Shown piece after piece: positions 22,445-34,080 of a stretch of DNA of 64,000 bases (the stretch's first letter is position 1; each line of letters starts with the position of its first letter). The stretch is taken from contig NC_087069.1 of NCBI RefSeq assembly GCF_963678635.1, positions 23,160,360 through 23,224,359 on the forward strand. The letters run 5' to 3'. Under the pieces are notes generated by a model. It searched no databases and was not told the DNA's origin. It saw only the letters and a list, made by a program, of their open reading frames with translations. The stretch is from Symsagittifera roscoffensis (Eukaryota > Xenacoelomorpha > Acoela > Convolutidae). The position numbers and the translations under genes were made by a program.

Positions 22445-25265
22445 ATACTAGAAGTAGTCATAGTGTCTGATTCCACAATCCCCTATGAACATTTACAGCG
22501 CGACTAACAAAGAGTTATCGAAATTAGGTTACGGAAGGCTTCGTATCAAGTCCAATTTACCGGAGGCTATTCTCAAAAGCGAAGGAAAAAATTTACAGAG
22601 GACACATGGTCAAAGGGCCAAAAACAAATAATCAAGGTCAATTTTTAAAATGAATTAATGACCGTTCAAATAAACGAATGTAAATGAAACAAATTTTTGT
22701 TTCTTTTATTATGAAATTCTTGAAATATAAAACTTCTTCCAATTCGCCGGCGGTCAGTGTCAATTTTGCATTTTTCTGCCGTTTCTATTTTCGCTAATAC
22801 TAATATTATAACCGTGGAAATGTTTACTTTCCTGGAGATTTTCGCGCTTTTCTGAATGACGTCACCCAAATGTACTAGTCTAAATCTGACATGAAAGAAA
22901 ACATTACCGGTCTAGATCAAAATCAAACTCATAGAGTTTAGTTTTGCTGGATGGACTGATGGACTAATAACAGTTCAATGGATTTTAACAGCATATCACT
23001 GAGTGAAATTAAAAGGAGCGGCGCTCAAAGCACTCATCGCACTGCTTTTTAAAGGTTTTTTTGAAAATCTAAAAAAAAGACCAACATAATCATTTTAAAG
23101 ATACTATAAAAATTTTTCATTAAAAAAAATCCGTTTTCAATTTTTCAATGCTGTTGCGATTATGCGTTATAATTATATGAAAAAACTTGAGATGTTTTGA
23201 AATATTAAAAACTATTTTTCGGTTTTTGATCAGGCAGTACGAAAAAAATTGATGCATTGCAACTTAAAAAAAATGTATTTTGTTTTCGAATATGAAACTC
23301 GATTTTTCGACTAGAGTCTTAGATATAGGTCTTAGGTCTACAAAAAACATCACGGCGATTCCATCTGCAGCTCAAATTAAAGCTTTCGCAAAAGCACGAC
23401 GAATAATACAAAGATGGGCGAATTAATCATGGAAGTAATCGTTAACCACACCTTGTCATGAACTTGGATGTCTGCTGTGATGTTTTTAGCAAACAAAGCT
23501 GGGTTCAGTTTGAGCAAGAACGAAGTCTCTACCTCAAGTAACAATTTGTCATACATTAACAAAGAACGTATTTTTTGATGAGAATGGAAAAATGAGAACA
23601 AACTGATGTTTGATTTCATAGAAAATTTAAGGCAACTTCCCAGTTTTTTGAGGTGAACAATAAGGACTGTATCAGCAATTTAAGCGCTTTTTGATCAAAA
23701 TGACTATTTTATGGAAACAAATTTATACGGCCGGGGCGTTCTTGAATTAAGAAAGGATACATTCCCAGGCCAAATTGTGCACTGGATAGGAGCACAACTT
23801 TGTTTCTGTATGTTCCTGGATTCCGGAGACTATTTTTTAAACATGTTCCTAAATGTAAGTGAATTCCACCTACAACATTTCTGTGGGTTCCGCGTACAAA
23901 TATCTGTAACGTAAATTTTGTCGGCACATTTGTTGTGTCGCTGATTCCGCAACAGGGGAAAATAGCTACCTGTTCTGGATTCCGCAATTGTAGGTGAATT
24001 CCACAAAATGTAAATGAAATCCGCAAATTTTGTGACATCTGCAAAACTTGTAGGTGAAATCAGTAAATGTAAGCGGATTCCGTAAACTGTAAATGGATTC
24101 CGAATTTTATTTTTTTACTTTTTACTCAACTTGCATATGAAAAATTAAAAGCTATAGCTGGAATTCTTGTCTATAGCAATGCAGAATGTAAAAGCAAGGG
24201 TTTAACTATTTTTAGCGGAACCCACGAAAAAACCTCCAAATATTGGTTAACTAAACCATTGGATGTCACCTTTTAGTATTTTGCAAATACAACACCAAAT
24301 AAGTTCACTTGGGTCAGTATTTGGGATTGAATCAATCCCAAAAACTGGTTTTGGAAACAAAACACCTAGTAATTTGTGTTTTGGAAACATAACACAGCAT
24401 ATCGCCGACGTAGGTCAGTATCTGGGATCGTCTCAATCCCAAATACTGATTGGAATTTGGATTCAATCAATGCCAACTAATGATTTAGTAATCTCTGAAC
24501 TCAGTGAACTCATAGGGGCAGTGTTTGAGATGGTTCGAAAAGGAAATCAAATCATGAGGGCAATTTTTTTTTAAATATATGATGCCACATCTTTCTCAAA
24601 AGCCAATTCAATATTATTTTGAAATTTTAGAGCTTTAAACACTTTTTCTCAAAAAATCTGGTTATTTTACAGTGACCACTCTATCATGGTAGAAACCTTT
24701 TGTGTGGAGAAAAGATTTAATAACAATAAATGTCATTTTAAATTGCAAAAATGTGAAAATATAAGGTTGGAGAATTCGAAAACTAAATTGTGTTGGCTGA
24801 AAAACAACTAAAAAGAGATGGGATTTGAACCAACGCACGGTGACCGTAATGAGTTAGCAGCCACCCTGTGTTAAAAACACCATAACTTAAGCAATACTGA
24901 ACAAACGATATATTCAACATAATTGATTCAGTGACGTCCTGTTAAACGCATAGAAACGCTAACCCAAGTTAGCTACAGAAGTAAGACGAACGCAATTTAG
25001 GCAAAATAAAATGGATGAAAATAGAAAAATCAAAAGAGTCAAATTGAAAAAGATTGTGCGCTTGTCAAAATACTAATTCAATGAGCCATTTGTGTTTTTC
25101 GTACTTGAAAAAATTGCATATTTGTTCGGGCAGAAATGTGATTTTTTCTTGATTGCTGTGTGTTCAAATATGTATCTGGCTAGTGGCAAAACCACCTTAG
25201 ACATTTTACCTTGTCTGTTAATGTGGTAGCTATTATCTGGATGGCGTCATGAAGATTGGGTTTCT

Positions 25266-25514
25266 CGATGTGTTTATTGTTTGTTGTTATGACTTTTTTT
25301 GAGCTTTCTAAATTAACCGTATATTAACTAGCCGTTTTCTTATTCTGAGCTGTCCTGTTGTTTAGTTACCCACTTTGAACGTTTTTGACAGACCGGTATA
25401 ATTTACAGACCACAACATTTCGTACAGCATACTGAAAAAAGAAAACGGCTAGTTAATATACGGTTAATTTAGAAAGCTCAAAAAAAGACATAACAACAAA
25501 CAATAAACACATCG
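25266..25514. repeat. 75-bp inverted repeat hairpin
   Basis: Arms 25,266-25,340 and 25,440-25,514 are reverse complements with a single mismatch (74 of 75), separated by 99 bases. Outer ends read cgatgtgtttattg. Such a clean palindrome suggests a young foldback/MITE insertion. No ORF is present. Confidence 0.85.
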
Positions 25515-25796
25515 CTGCTACAGTGAATTATCTCAAAGATAAAAGTTAAAAAAACTTGTACAACAAAAGCTAAATCAAACGTTAATTTCAAAAACAAAAA
25601 AATATATTTGCTCCTGAAAATGTTGCATTATCAAACTATGTTCTGGTTTGACAAAATGAAAGTTATTGATAAGGCTAAATTAAAACATTTACATTTTAAT
25701 TGAAGTGATTGAAACGAACTGATGAATTAGTTTTCCCAGTTTGCTCAGTTGGCAGGAACTCAGATGGCAGGAATTGATAATAATGACGGAATTGTA

Positions 25797-25965
25797 TGTT
25801 TGACATGAATTGAGATCAAAGTTGAGCTTGTTCGACAGAAATTGAGACCGAAGTTGGGTTGACAGGAATTGAGATCGAAGTTGGGTGTTGAGATAGAGGT
25901 TGGGTATAATATACAGGAATTGAGATTGAAGTCGGGTTGAATGATTTGAGATCGAAGTTAACAGG
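25797..25965. repeat. Imperfect minisatellite
   Basis: Five to six degenerate units of about 27 bp built on 'acaggaattgagatcgaagt' followed by 'tgggttg'. The minus-strand peptide repeats seen here come from this periodicity and are not a gene. Confidence 0.7.
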
Positions 25966-26342
25966 ATTATTTGTTTGAGGTATCCACAAATTGTTCTGGA
26001 TTCCGCAAACTCCGGCCGGTTTTTGGAGCGATTTTGAATCCAAAACAGCAAAGAAGATCAAAGAAAAGTAGCAATGTTGCGGCGTCAGAGAGAAATCTGA
26101 TTTTGGAATGTTACAATTCCACTGTGCCACAAAGTTTGGCCTCGTAACTTAAAAATTAAAGAATAATCAGAAAAAAACGTATAGTTCAAAGAAGATTGTT
26201 TACTGGGAGTGAACGTTAACACTTTCTAACGTAACCATGAGTCTTTGGATCGTCTACCGCTCGAAAATTCCGAAAACAAACACGAACCAAACGGACGAGC
26301 GCAGGGCCCTCTGAGTTCCTTTGTTGAGTTGTAAGAACCAAT

Positions 26343-26752
26343 TGAGTTATAACCGATGGTCTTAACTCATAGAGTAATTTCGGATAGGGTACACCGTCTG
26401 CTCGTCACGCTATCTTATTTTCGGCCGGATAGATTCGTGCAACTTCTTAGTCTAATACCGATCCTAATCTTACTCTTATACTATCTAGTCTCAGGTTGTT
26501 TAACTAGTCTCTGCTAGGCTCAATAGATCTAGGGTATACTGGTTTATTGCGGCTGCTGAAGTTCTCTTGGAGAGGCAACTAATTTCTAAGTTAAATTCAA
26601 ATCTCTCTGGTGCTGAAATTACAAGTAATCTCAGCACTTACAAATAAGTGGGTTGTTAGTTAGATGGATCATGATTGGTTAATATTAAATACTTTACAGT
26701 GGTAAAATATCTAATTTATCCAATCATAAAATGTAGTTTAGATCAGGTTCCA
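26343..26752 (-). repeat. 3' LTR of copy 1
   Basis: 410 bp. In element orientation it starts TGGAACCTGATC and ends GGTTATAACTCA. It contains an AATAAA (in 'gccgcaataaaccag') as a likely poly(A) signal and a CCAAT-like block near its start. Purines (GGATGGG) immediately precede it in element orientation and may be a short polypurine tract. It keeps the 26 bp missing from the other LTR. Confidence 0.95.
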
Positions 26753-28339
26753 CCCATCCGGGTTTTACAGAGTTTTTTAGAATAGTCTTTCTGCAATTCA
26801 AAGGATGGATGATGGACGTTGGTATTTGGCGAACATCATATTTCTTCTGGGTTCTCCTGTTAGAGAAGTTCCAGGATCAATCGTTGTGTCTTCTTATGAC
26901 AACGACTGGGTTTTCTCAACAAACTCAAATCTGATTTCAGAATGGTTTGCTATGACAGGTTTTTCTGTTTCATGTAGAGAACTTCTTTTGTGTTCAACCT
27001 CGTCTGGGAATGGCGTGGAGATTGTGCGTGGAGGGGATGCCTGGTTACTCGGATCTGTACGTATACTTGAACATCGAGGTGGTCATTGGTCTAGTTCAAT
27101 GAAGTCCTTTTCTGCGAAGTCAAGTCGTACTCTAAATCCTTTGAGTTGTGATTGTGGACGGCATATTGATTGTGGTTGGCCATTCTTTTTCGAGTGTAGT
27201 GGGGTCATTTTGTCTTTGGATGTTCGTCTTTGGTGTTGTATGCTGATCTATATACTGCAAGGTATAATTTACATTTTATAAAATTTTTATTAGTTCGGTG
27301 TTTTAATTATGATTTTGGTTAGTTGTTTTCACAAAAGCTTTTTGTTTTAGTTCGGTTATTTTGAAGAGTTACTCACCCTTAGGAGATACTCAAAATAGAA
27401 GTGTGGTCACAAAGCGTGGATGTAGCGCGGTGGGTTAGGCCGGCTATAGAGCATGCTCAGGACGTCCTCTCTGGTGGGTTAGGCCAGGAGTGGGAGTATG
27501 ATTTTGTGCGGTTTCTGTTAGAGGTCCTGTTATGTGATAACGTTTTATGTTGGGTTTATTGTGGTTTTTCTTATGTTTCGTTGGTTGTGTCCTTTTTTCA
27601 AAAATCAAATTGTTTTGGTATGGGTTTGTCTTTCGACTTTTTTGTGTTTTATTATTTCTTTCTTAGACTTTATAATAGTCTTCAAAAGAATAAATTATCC
27701 AGTTTTAAACTGGGTTAATCCGGTTTGGGTACCGTTGGTTTCCTTTTCTTAGTCATGCTGTTATTCTATGATTTGTGGTGTTTAGTAAGCTGCATTGGTT
27801 AGTTTTGTTTAGTATATAATTCCTTTCCAACCGGGTTAAAGGAAAGTTTGAAACGTGTTATCGTGTGTTAGAGTTGTTGAGTGTGAAAGCTTGAAACTGA
27901 AATTCATTATTTAAACAATTCTTCGTGGGCGAGCTGTGCGAGTTTGGATAGAATTTTTGTGCGAGTGAATGGAAATATCAAAAGGTTAGTACTGCATTTT
28001 CGTTTTATCAATTTACTACATAGAATTTCAATTTTACTGCTAGTTTTTTGGGAAAAAATTAAGTTACAAATTTTCATCATTATTAGAATTACTGCTTTTA
28101 GGGAAATAACTTATAAATTAATTTACTACATTGGTATGATTTTTATTGAATTTATCTAGTGCAAAATATTAATAGAGTTTTGAAGAATTTGAAGAAGTTT
28201 TCTATTTTTTATTTTTCTTGTGTAATTTGCAGATGATCGTGGGATGAAGACTAAAAATCTAAATAAGACATGGATAAAGAATGGTTAGTATTTATTTCAA
28301 ATTTATTAGTGAAGAATATGTATAAATTATACTTACCTG
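26753..28339 (-). other. Long 3' untranslated region of copy 1
   Basis: About 1.6 kb between ORF-X and the 3' LTR with no convincing minus-strand frame. A 158-codon frame on the opposite strand at 26,805-27,281 lacks any motif, and the old relative at 7,783-8,960 does not keep it. Blocks such as 'ctcaggacgtcct' near 27,455 are conserved in that old relative, so the region probably has a cis-acting role. Confidence 0.6.
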
Positions 28340-30147
28340 TTAGTCGTCGGGGAAAAAACCGTGGGGGAAGATGTCGTGTATTATGTCGGAATTTGTTAGT
28401 AATTTTGCTAGTATGCGAATGATGTTTTTAGTTTGAAGCAGTGGCCAAAGCAATTGAAGTGCTTTAATAGTTTTTAGTTCTTCAGTGCCAACTGCAAACT
28501 CATAAGGTGTGTTTTGGATGAGATTATGTAATTTGTGATTGTATTTAGTGTTGTGGATGAATTCTAATATCGGGATTTCTATAGGTTGAATAAATTCATG
28601 TGGGATAAGGAAGGGTCTGGATTCTTCTGCGTTGAAGGTCTTCGTGATGGGACAAAAAAAATACATTTGGGTTATGGGATCATAATTGCGAAGAATACCG
28701 TGAAGGTTAGTATCTTTGATGCAATATGTGAAGTTAAGAAAAAATGGTGAAGTGTATTTAGAGTTAATAAATTGAAAACGGTGGTGTGGTTGTCTTGATG
28801 GAGTGTGTAGATCAAAATGATTTTGTATGAAGCGATAATATGTATATGTGTGGGTTTGTTTAGTGCGTAACATAATGTCGTGTGAGCAGTGCAAATCGCG
28901 TTCATGTGGTGCAAGGAAATTGAAGGTTAGTGAAAATAATTGAAATCTTTCTTTAAAACTTTCGTAAGCTTGCATGTCGGTTAGTGCTTCAGAAATGACG
29001 TGGTCGAATTTGCTATCAAATATATTGAGTGTAAATACATATGGTGTTTTGATGAAGAATTTTTCTGTGATTTGTGGGTTAGCGAAACGATCATCATCTA
29101 AAAATTGGTCTTGGTTAGCTCGGATGATGTTATGATTGTAATATTCTAGCGTATATTCGTTAGCTCGGGGTGCAGTGTATGTTTTTAGTGACTTTTTATA
29201 TCCTATATAAGTAAATTGTCTATGTGTTAGTGGTGTGGTGAGTCGATATAGCATATTTTGATTTCTTTCTAAATCGATGTGAGTATTAGATAAAGGTAGG
29301 CAAAGGGGGTTAGTAAAATGATAATATGATGTCCAATGAAGTGTAGGCATTAAAACTTGTTCATCTACAAAACTACGTGTGTCGTTAGTGTCGTTAGGGG
29401 TGTTCAAAGTATACTGTGGAAATGAAGGTAAGGTGATTGCTAAAAAATCTTTCGTGTTAGTGTGATTTGGATGATTAATATATTCACGGGCTGTTCCTGG
29501 TTTTGTTGGAAATGGATGGTTTGGGAATTTTCTTTTGAAAGTGCGATAAGCTCTATTAGTGCTATTAGATGATTCGGTGGATGTCGATGATGGTGCTAAT
29601 GATGCGGTATAAGCTGAAAAGGGTGTAGGGGTAGGTGGGTTTGATGATTCTATTGTGGATGAAATCTGATTTATAGTGGGGGTGTCAAGGTGGAAGGGTT
29701 GTTGTTGTAGGGTGATAAAATTATCTAGTTCTTGGGAGATTTGGGGAGTGTCTGGAGAATTGGATGATCGGTCTGAATGAAATGAAGAGTAGGTTGGGGT
29801 GACTTGTGAAGCATAAGAGGGTGTAGAAATGGATGGGAGTGGGTTATTTGGTGGGATTGGTTGAAAAGGGGGTTTTGAAAAAACTGAGGAGATGTTTTGA
29901 AAATTATTGGATGGAGATGGTTCAGAGTCTGCAAATTCATCAGCTGTTTCAATATTTGGTTATTGAGTTGTGAAATGGAGTATAAACTTGAGATATGTGA
30001 ATTAGTGTCTGAATTCATGCCTGATGTTATATTATTGGTTGGGAAATCGGGTGGCGGCAAAGCAAAAAGTGGAATTATTGTAATTGGAGTATTGAGGTTG
30101 GTTGGATGGGAATTTGAGCGGTGTAGGGATCCAAGTTGTCGGCTCAT
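28340..30147 (-). CDS. ORF-X, unknown accessory ORF 3' of env (one frame break)
   Basis: An ATG at 30,147 overlaps the env stop by four bases (ATGA), a coupled arrangement. The first frame is open to 29,725. A second frame, -1 relative to it, is open for 540 codons from 29,959 to 28,340. The composition carries over (Pro/Ser/Thr-rich, then about 350 residues of a folded-looking His/Phe/Asn-rich domain starting near 29,407), so the two are best read as one gene of about 600 codons with a break between 29,959 and 29,725. There is no signal peptide or clear membrane segment. I recognise no family. Ty3/gypsy elements do not normally carry a gene here. The nearby shorter frames are shadows. Confidence 0.6.
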
Positions 30148-32763
30148 CGTGGGCTAAAAAAATTATTATTTTGAGACTGAAAAGCGGTGGTATGGGGTTG
30201 TTCTATAATTTGTCCATATGTATTTTCATCTAGTGAATGATGTGCCATTATATGTTGAATGGGACTTTGTGATATGGTTGGTCTAAAATTTGGATTATGT
30301 GTTATTGCTAAATTTCGAAAATTTCGTGGGACTAGGGATAATGGATGGTTATGTGGTAGGGGTGGTAACTGTGGTGCTGTAGGCGTTATTTCTACATTGT
30401 TATGTTCTTCGTCATATGTGTTCTGTCTTGTTGCTATTTTTGTGTTGTATTCTTTTATTTGTGCGTCTAAAAGAATTTTGTTTATTGATGATGAAAAAAT
30501 TCCAAAAAATCCTGCAAATAGTATGCGTGCTACACTTGCTTGTCTATTTACTTGTGTGTGTATAGCGCATGTATTATAGATTCCTTTTAAAAGTGAAAAA
30601 AGAAATCCTATAAAGTTAAACATTGCGTATAAAATAGTTAATTTTTCTAAGATGTAATAGGGCCATCCTAGAAAATCAAGAATTTCATTTTTGAGTGTAA
30701 CAAAGCTAAACAAATTTTAGGTGAGATATCTTGTGGTCGGTATTTTTCACCGTTTAGATATATATAGTCTTTAATGTCTTTAAAATATCCGCTATAGTCT
30801 TGTGTATAAATATCTGCAAATCCTGCGGTTTCGGCAAGTTTGCGTAAGTTTTGGTCAATTGATTGTCTTTGTATAGTGTCCATTTGTGTTAATAATTCTT
30901 GGAATTGTTGTGTTCTAATGTGATGTTGGATATCGGATTTTGAATATATTCCAATTGATTGTAGGTCAATATTTGGGTTTCGAGCAATAGCTCTAATGCT
31001 TTCAGGTGAAAATTTTTTGAGTGATTGCATTAATGTGGGATATGGGGTAAGAAGGTAATATTTATCTTCATCAGGGTTCAGTTGTACTACATTGTGGCTA
31101 TTTTCTGATCCACATGGGACTGCGGTATCCCAGAAATAGGTTCGTCTTGAAAGTGTGTCAACGAAATGTACTTTATTCTTATAAAAGATAGGGATTCTTT
31201 TATAGCATCGTTTATCTTCAAAAACATATAGTGGTGATACTTTTTTGGTACAGGTATAAAACCATAAAATGTTTCCTTCATAGTCCAAAAAATTTGATCT
31301 ATTTCCTGATAGTAAATATCCTGCGTAGGGTATTTTTAATACTGCTAGTGCAAGTGATTGTAGGATTTGTGTCCTTTCTAGTTCGCATAGTTGGTGAAGT
31401 GTTTCTAATTCAGAGAGTGACATTTCTTGAAAAATTCGGCTAATTGTGTAGTCTAATTTCATATCTAAGTGAATATCATAGTGGATATTACCGAAATATG
31501 TACTATTCATTAGTGATAGTTCTTGTAAACGTGTGCATCTAGTGTCATGGGGCTTTAGATGTCCACCAGGTTGACCTTTACTTTTTTGAAAATTAACTGG
31601 TATATATGATGTTCCTTCGTTTATAGGATGACTTGTGGCGTATGGGTCGATTTTTACTTTTCCAGTGGTCATGTCGAATCCTTTTTCGCATTCAACTAAT
31701 ATTTCGGAGTATTGTGTTTTGTGAAGTGGATTTCTGTATTTACAAGCAAGTTCTGTTTCTTGATATATTTGAAAACGTGTCAATTTATTTTCTATATTGT
31801 GTATGTTTCTAAAATTAGAACTTTGTTTTCGTGATGGATTTACTTGTTCATATGGAATTGATTGTATAAAATATTTTTCGTGAAATTTTATCATACGAGC
31901 GTGTTTTTTTTGCTACTTGAAATGTTGTACATGTGTCTTCGGGGAACCAAACAATTGTTGCTTGTGTTCGTGTTGTAGGGTCACAAAAGCCTTGATCGTT
32001 TTTACAAGGTAATCTAATTCCTTGATAGATCATTGTGTTGTCAGATAAATCGCGTGTGAGTTGTATTTTTTCGAGTTGTATTTTCCAATCGAAAAACATT
32101 ATTTCTTGATATCCTTTATTTTTTGTGTCTGCTTTGCAGTTTGATGGGTTATTTATACCAATATGTGGTATCCAGTGTTTATCGTGTATGTCATAAGTTA
32201 ATCTTCCGTGTGCGCCGTTGTATGGGTATTTTTCATCTAATTTTATATGTCCTTGATATCTTTCAAGTTCTGCTTGATGTACAGAGTCTGAAAAAACTTG
32301 GAAATATACTAACTTTCTATCTGTGTTTTTGTTTCTTGTGATATTTAGTCGGAGTAACTCGTTTTTACAATCTTCGGGATTGAGATGTAAAAGTCGTTCG
32401 ATATTACTCTGGTAGAATGATTCGTGGTCAAGTCGGTTTTTATTTCTATTTTAGAATTGTGAACAATGTAATTTCTTTTCAAAAAATGTTGCTGTGAATT
32501 TATATCCTATAACTGTTGTTGCTCGGGCTTTTGAATAAAGTATCGCTATTACAATTGTAGTTTTTTATAGCTTGTGGTTCTGTTTCGCATTGTGATACCT
32601 GATTTATTGCATATTTGTGTAGTGTTTTTTGTTCATTTTCTTCACAATCGTAATGTGTTACTAATAAATATCGGGGTCCTGTGCGGGGGGAAGGGTTTAT
32701 GTTCTGATTGGAGATTATTAGAAAAAAGAGTTCGAGAAAAATTAATATTTTTAGAATATACAT
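30144..32763 (-). pseudogene. env: Env-like glycoprotein gene, frame-broken
   Basis: Starts at an ATG (32,763) followed by a clear signal peptide (MYILKILIFLELFFLIIS). It continues through a Cys-rich ectodomain with several N-x-S/T sites. A conserved-looking core includes YLLSGNRSNFL, a Cys-Lys-Lys-x-SPLYVFEDKRC stretch and FVDTLSRRTYFW. The end is a membrane region (hydrophobic stretches around LYAMFNFIGFLFSLL and ARILFAGFFGIFSS) with a proline-rich tail. Frames are 32,763-32,500, then about 32,520-31,848 with a TAA near 32,450, then 31,894-30,668, then 30,713-30,144. Breaks lie near 32,510, at an A8 run at 31,904-31,911, and near 30,700. Its role would be membrane entry of particles. The core recalls the glycoproteins of chuvirus/mivirus type captured by other retroelements, but only tentatively. 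Confidence 0.65.
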
Positions 32764-33926
32764 GTGTGTGATAATCCTGAGTATGGGTTACAAAATGTGA
32801 TGTAACCAATTGTCTTTTTGGTATATCTGTCGTATTTGTATATTACTTCAGTTGTTATAAATGGTGGTGGTAGTGATTGAGCTGTTATATTTGGTGGGTT
32901 TAATGGGTAGGGATGTTGAGTAATGTTGTTTAGTTTAACCGTGATTTCAAATTTTAATTGTAGACTATTTTGTTGGAGTATTTGGATGTTATGATCACGA
33001 ATGTCTTCGTGGATGTCTTGTCTATATTGTAGTCTATTGAGTGCCCAGTTGTGGAGTCGGTTACTTTCTGGGTGTTGTCCAAATAATGGTGGAGGTGCTG
33101 TGAATGTATTCCAGTCTAGTCTTAAAGGAATATTTGTTGATGATTGTTCTCGATATCTAGCGTCGAGGTTATTTGGGAAATTTAAGTTAAAAGGCGTTGG
33201 TGAAATCTGGCTTATTGATGGTGTTGATGGTAGTGATAATGTTTCTGGTAGTGATGAGGATGTTGTTGTATCCGTAGAAATATCTATTGGATCATTGATT
33301 AAATTTGGTTCACCTTGTGTGAATGAATGTGTTGTCCAATATGGTAGTCGTGATGTTTGGTTTATGGGGTTGAAGGGATTTTCACGTATTTGTTCAGATG
33401 TTGGTGTTGAACCTAAGTAATCTGAGGGTAGGCTTGAGGTGCTACGTTGTGAAAGAAGCGTAGGGGTTTCTGGTAATATACTAATGGGGTTTTCTGGAGT
33501 ACTTTGTGATGGGGATTGAGGTATATCAAAATGAACTCGGGGAGTTTGAAAATTTCTATTTCGTCGAGGATGTATAATTTGTCTATTTATTTCGACTGTA
33601 TTTTGGTTTTGACTAGGATTTCGTATTCTACTTAATTCTTGTGGTAGTGTTGGATATAAGTTATATGTTGGTTCACTTAGAGGTGCTTGTCGTTGAACTG
33701 GTTCTAGTGGTTCAGATAAGCGAGCGTGTCGTTCTTCAAAGGTATATGGGTTATCTTGAAAGGAAATTCGTGTAGATGTTTGGGGGTTTTGGGTAGTTGA
33801 AGGTGGTGTTGGGTTATCTTGGGATGATGTCGGTGAAGACTGACTGTGTGATTGTTGGTTAGCAATTTTTGATTTTTTTTTATTTATTCTTTTAGTGAAA
33901 AAATTTATGTTTATTATAGTATTCTT
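32751..33926 (-). CDS. Proline-rich 391-codon open frame without ATG
   Basis: From the TAG at 33,929-33,927 to the TAA at 32,753-32,751 the frame is open for 391 codons, and I find no ATG in it. The product is rich in Pro, Ser, Thr, Gln and Asn, with a more folded C-terminal third (LHNWALNRLQYRQDIHEDIR and a region ending in YDRYTKKTIGYITF). Its end overlaps the env start by 13 bases. A frame this long in AT-rich DNA is unlikely by chance. It would have to be expressed by splicing, a non-AUG start, or a +1 shift out of the 62-codon membrane ORF at the TTT TTT CAC TAA site (33,892-33,903). I recognise no family. Confidence 0.6.
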   Translation of the reverse strand, partial: KNTIININFFTKRINKKKSKIANQQSHSQSSPTSSQDNPTPPSTTQNPQTSTRISFQDNPYTFEERHARLSEPLEPVQRQAPLSEPTYNLYPTLPQELSRIRNPSQNQNTVEINRQIIHPRRNRNFQTPRVHFDIPQSPSQSTPENPISILPETPTLLSQRSTSSLPSDYLGSTPTSEQIRENPFNPINQTSRLPYWTTHSFTQGEPNLINDPIDISTDTTTSSSLPETLSLPSTPSISQISPTPFNLNFPNNLDARYREQSSTNIPLRLDWNTFTAPPPLFGQHPESNRLHNWALNRLQYRQDIHEDIRDHNIQILQQNSLQLKFEITVKLNNITQHPYPLNPPNITAQSLPPPFITTEVIYKYDRYTKKTIGYITFCNPYSGLSHTCIF

Positions 33927-34080
33927 CTAGAAAAAGAATTAGGAGGATTGTTGCTAGGGCGAATGTGATGATTGCTTTCTTTATACATTTGCATATTGTC
34001 AAGATGAGGGATGATAGAAATGTTATAAAAATTACAAATAGTAAAAAAATATCTGTTCTACTAAAAATGGTTCGTATCAT
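33892..34080 (-). CDS. Small membrane ORF upstream of the proline-rich frame
   Basis: 62 codons from an ATG. Two hydrophobic stretches (FLLFVIFITFLSSLILTI and IITFALATILLILFL) flank a short basic loop (CKCIKK). It ends in the proline-rich frame's 5' region at TTT TTT CAC TAA. It may be an independent small protein, or the N-terminal membrane anchor of the proline-rich ORF if read through by a +1 shift. Confidence 0.45.
   Translation of the reverse strand: MIRTIFSRTDIFLLFVIFITFLSSLILTICKCIKKAIITFALATILLILFLEEYYNKHKFFH

Larger units (their letters stand above)
21382..24093. repeat. 2.7-kb segmental duplication, copy 2
   Basis: Direct copy of 15,009-17,715 at an offset of 6,373-6,378. Both copies carry the same internal foldback element and candidate exon. 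The two copies leave the shared sequence at the same point: 'ctcgttctataac' follows in copy 1 and 'tggattccgaatt' in copy 2. Confidence 0.9.
24094..26342. other. Intergenic stretch with small repeats
   Basis: I see no supported protein gene. A 17-bp inverted pair ('tcagtatttgggattga' at 24,314-24,330 and its complement at 24,433-24,449) makes a hairpin. A 75-bp inverted repeat and a minisatellite are listed separately. Confidence 0.5.

Noticed and set aside
24263-24574. 103-codon plus-strand frame
   Set aside because: Much of it is an inverted repeat ('tcagtatttgggattga'), and no family matches.
24810-24885. tRNA-like segment with a GGTTCAAATCC box B on the minus strand
   Set aside because: No clear acceptor or anticodon stem; box B alone is not enough.
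26805-27281. 158-codon plus-strand frame in the element 3' UTR
   Set aside because: Antisense to the element, no motif, and not kept in the older relative at 7.8-8.9 kb.
33001-33420. 139-codon plus-strand frame
   Set aside because: Antisense shadow of the proline-rich minus-strand frame.
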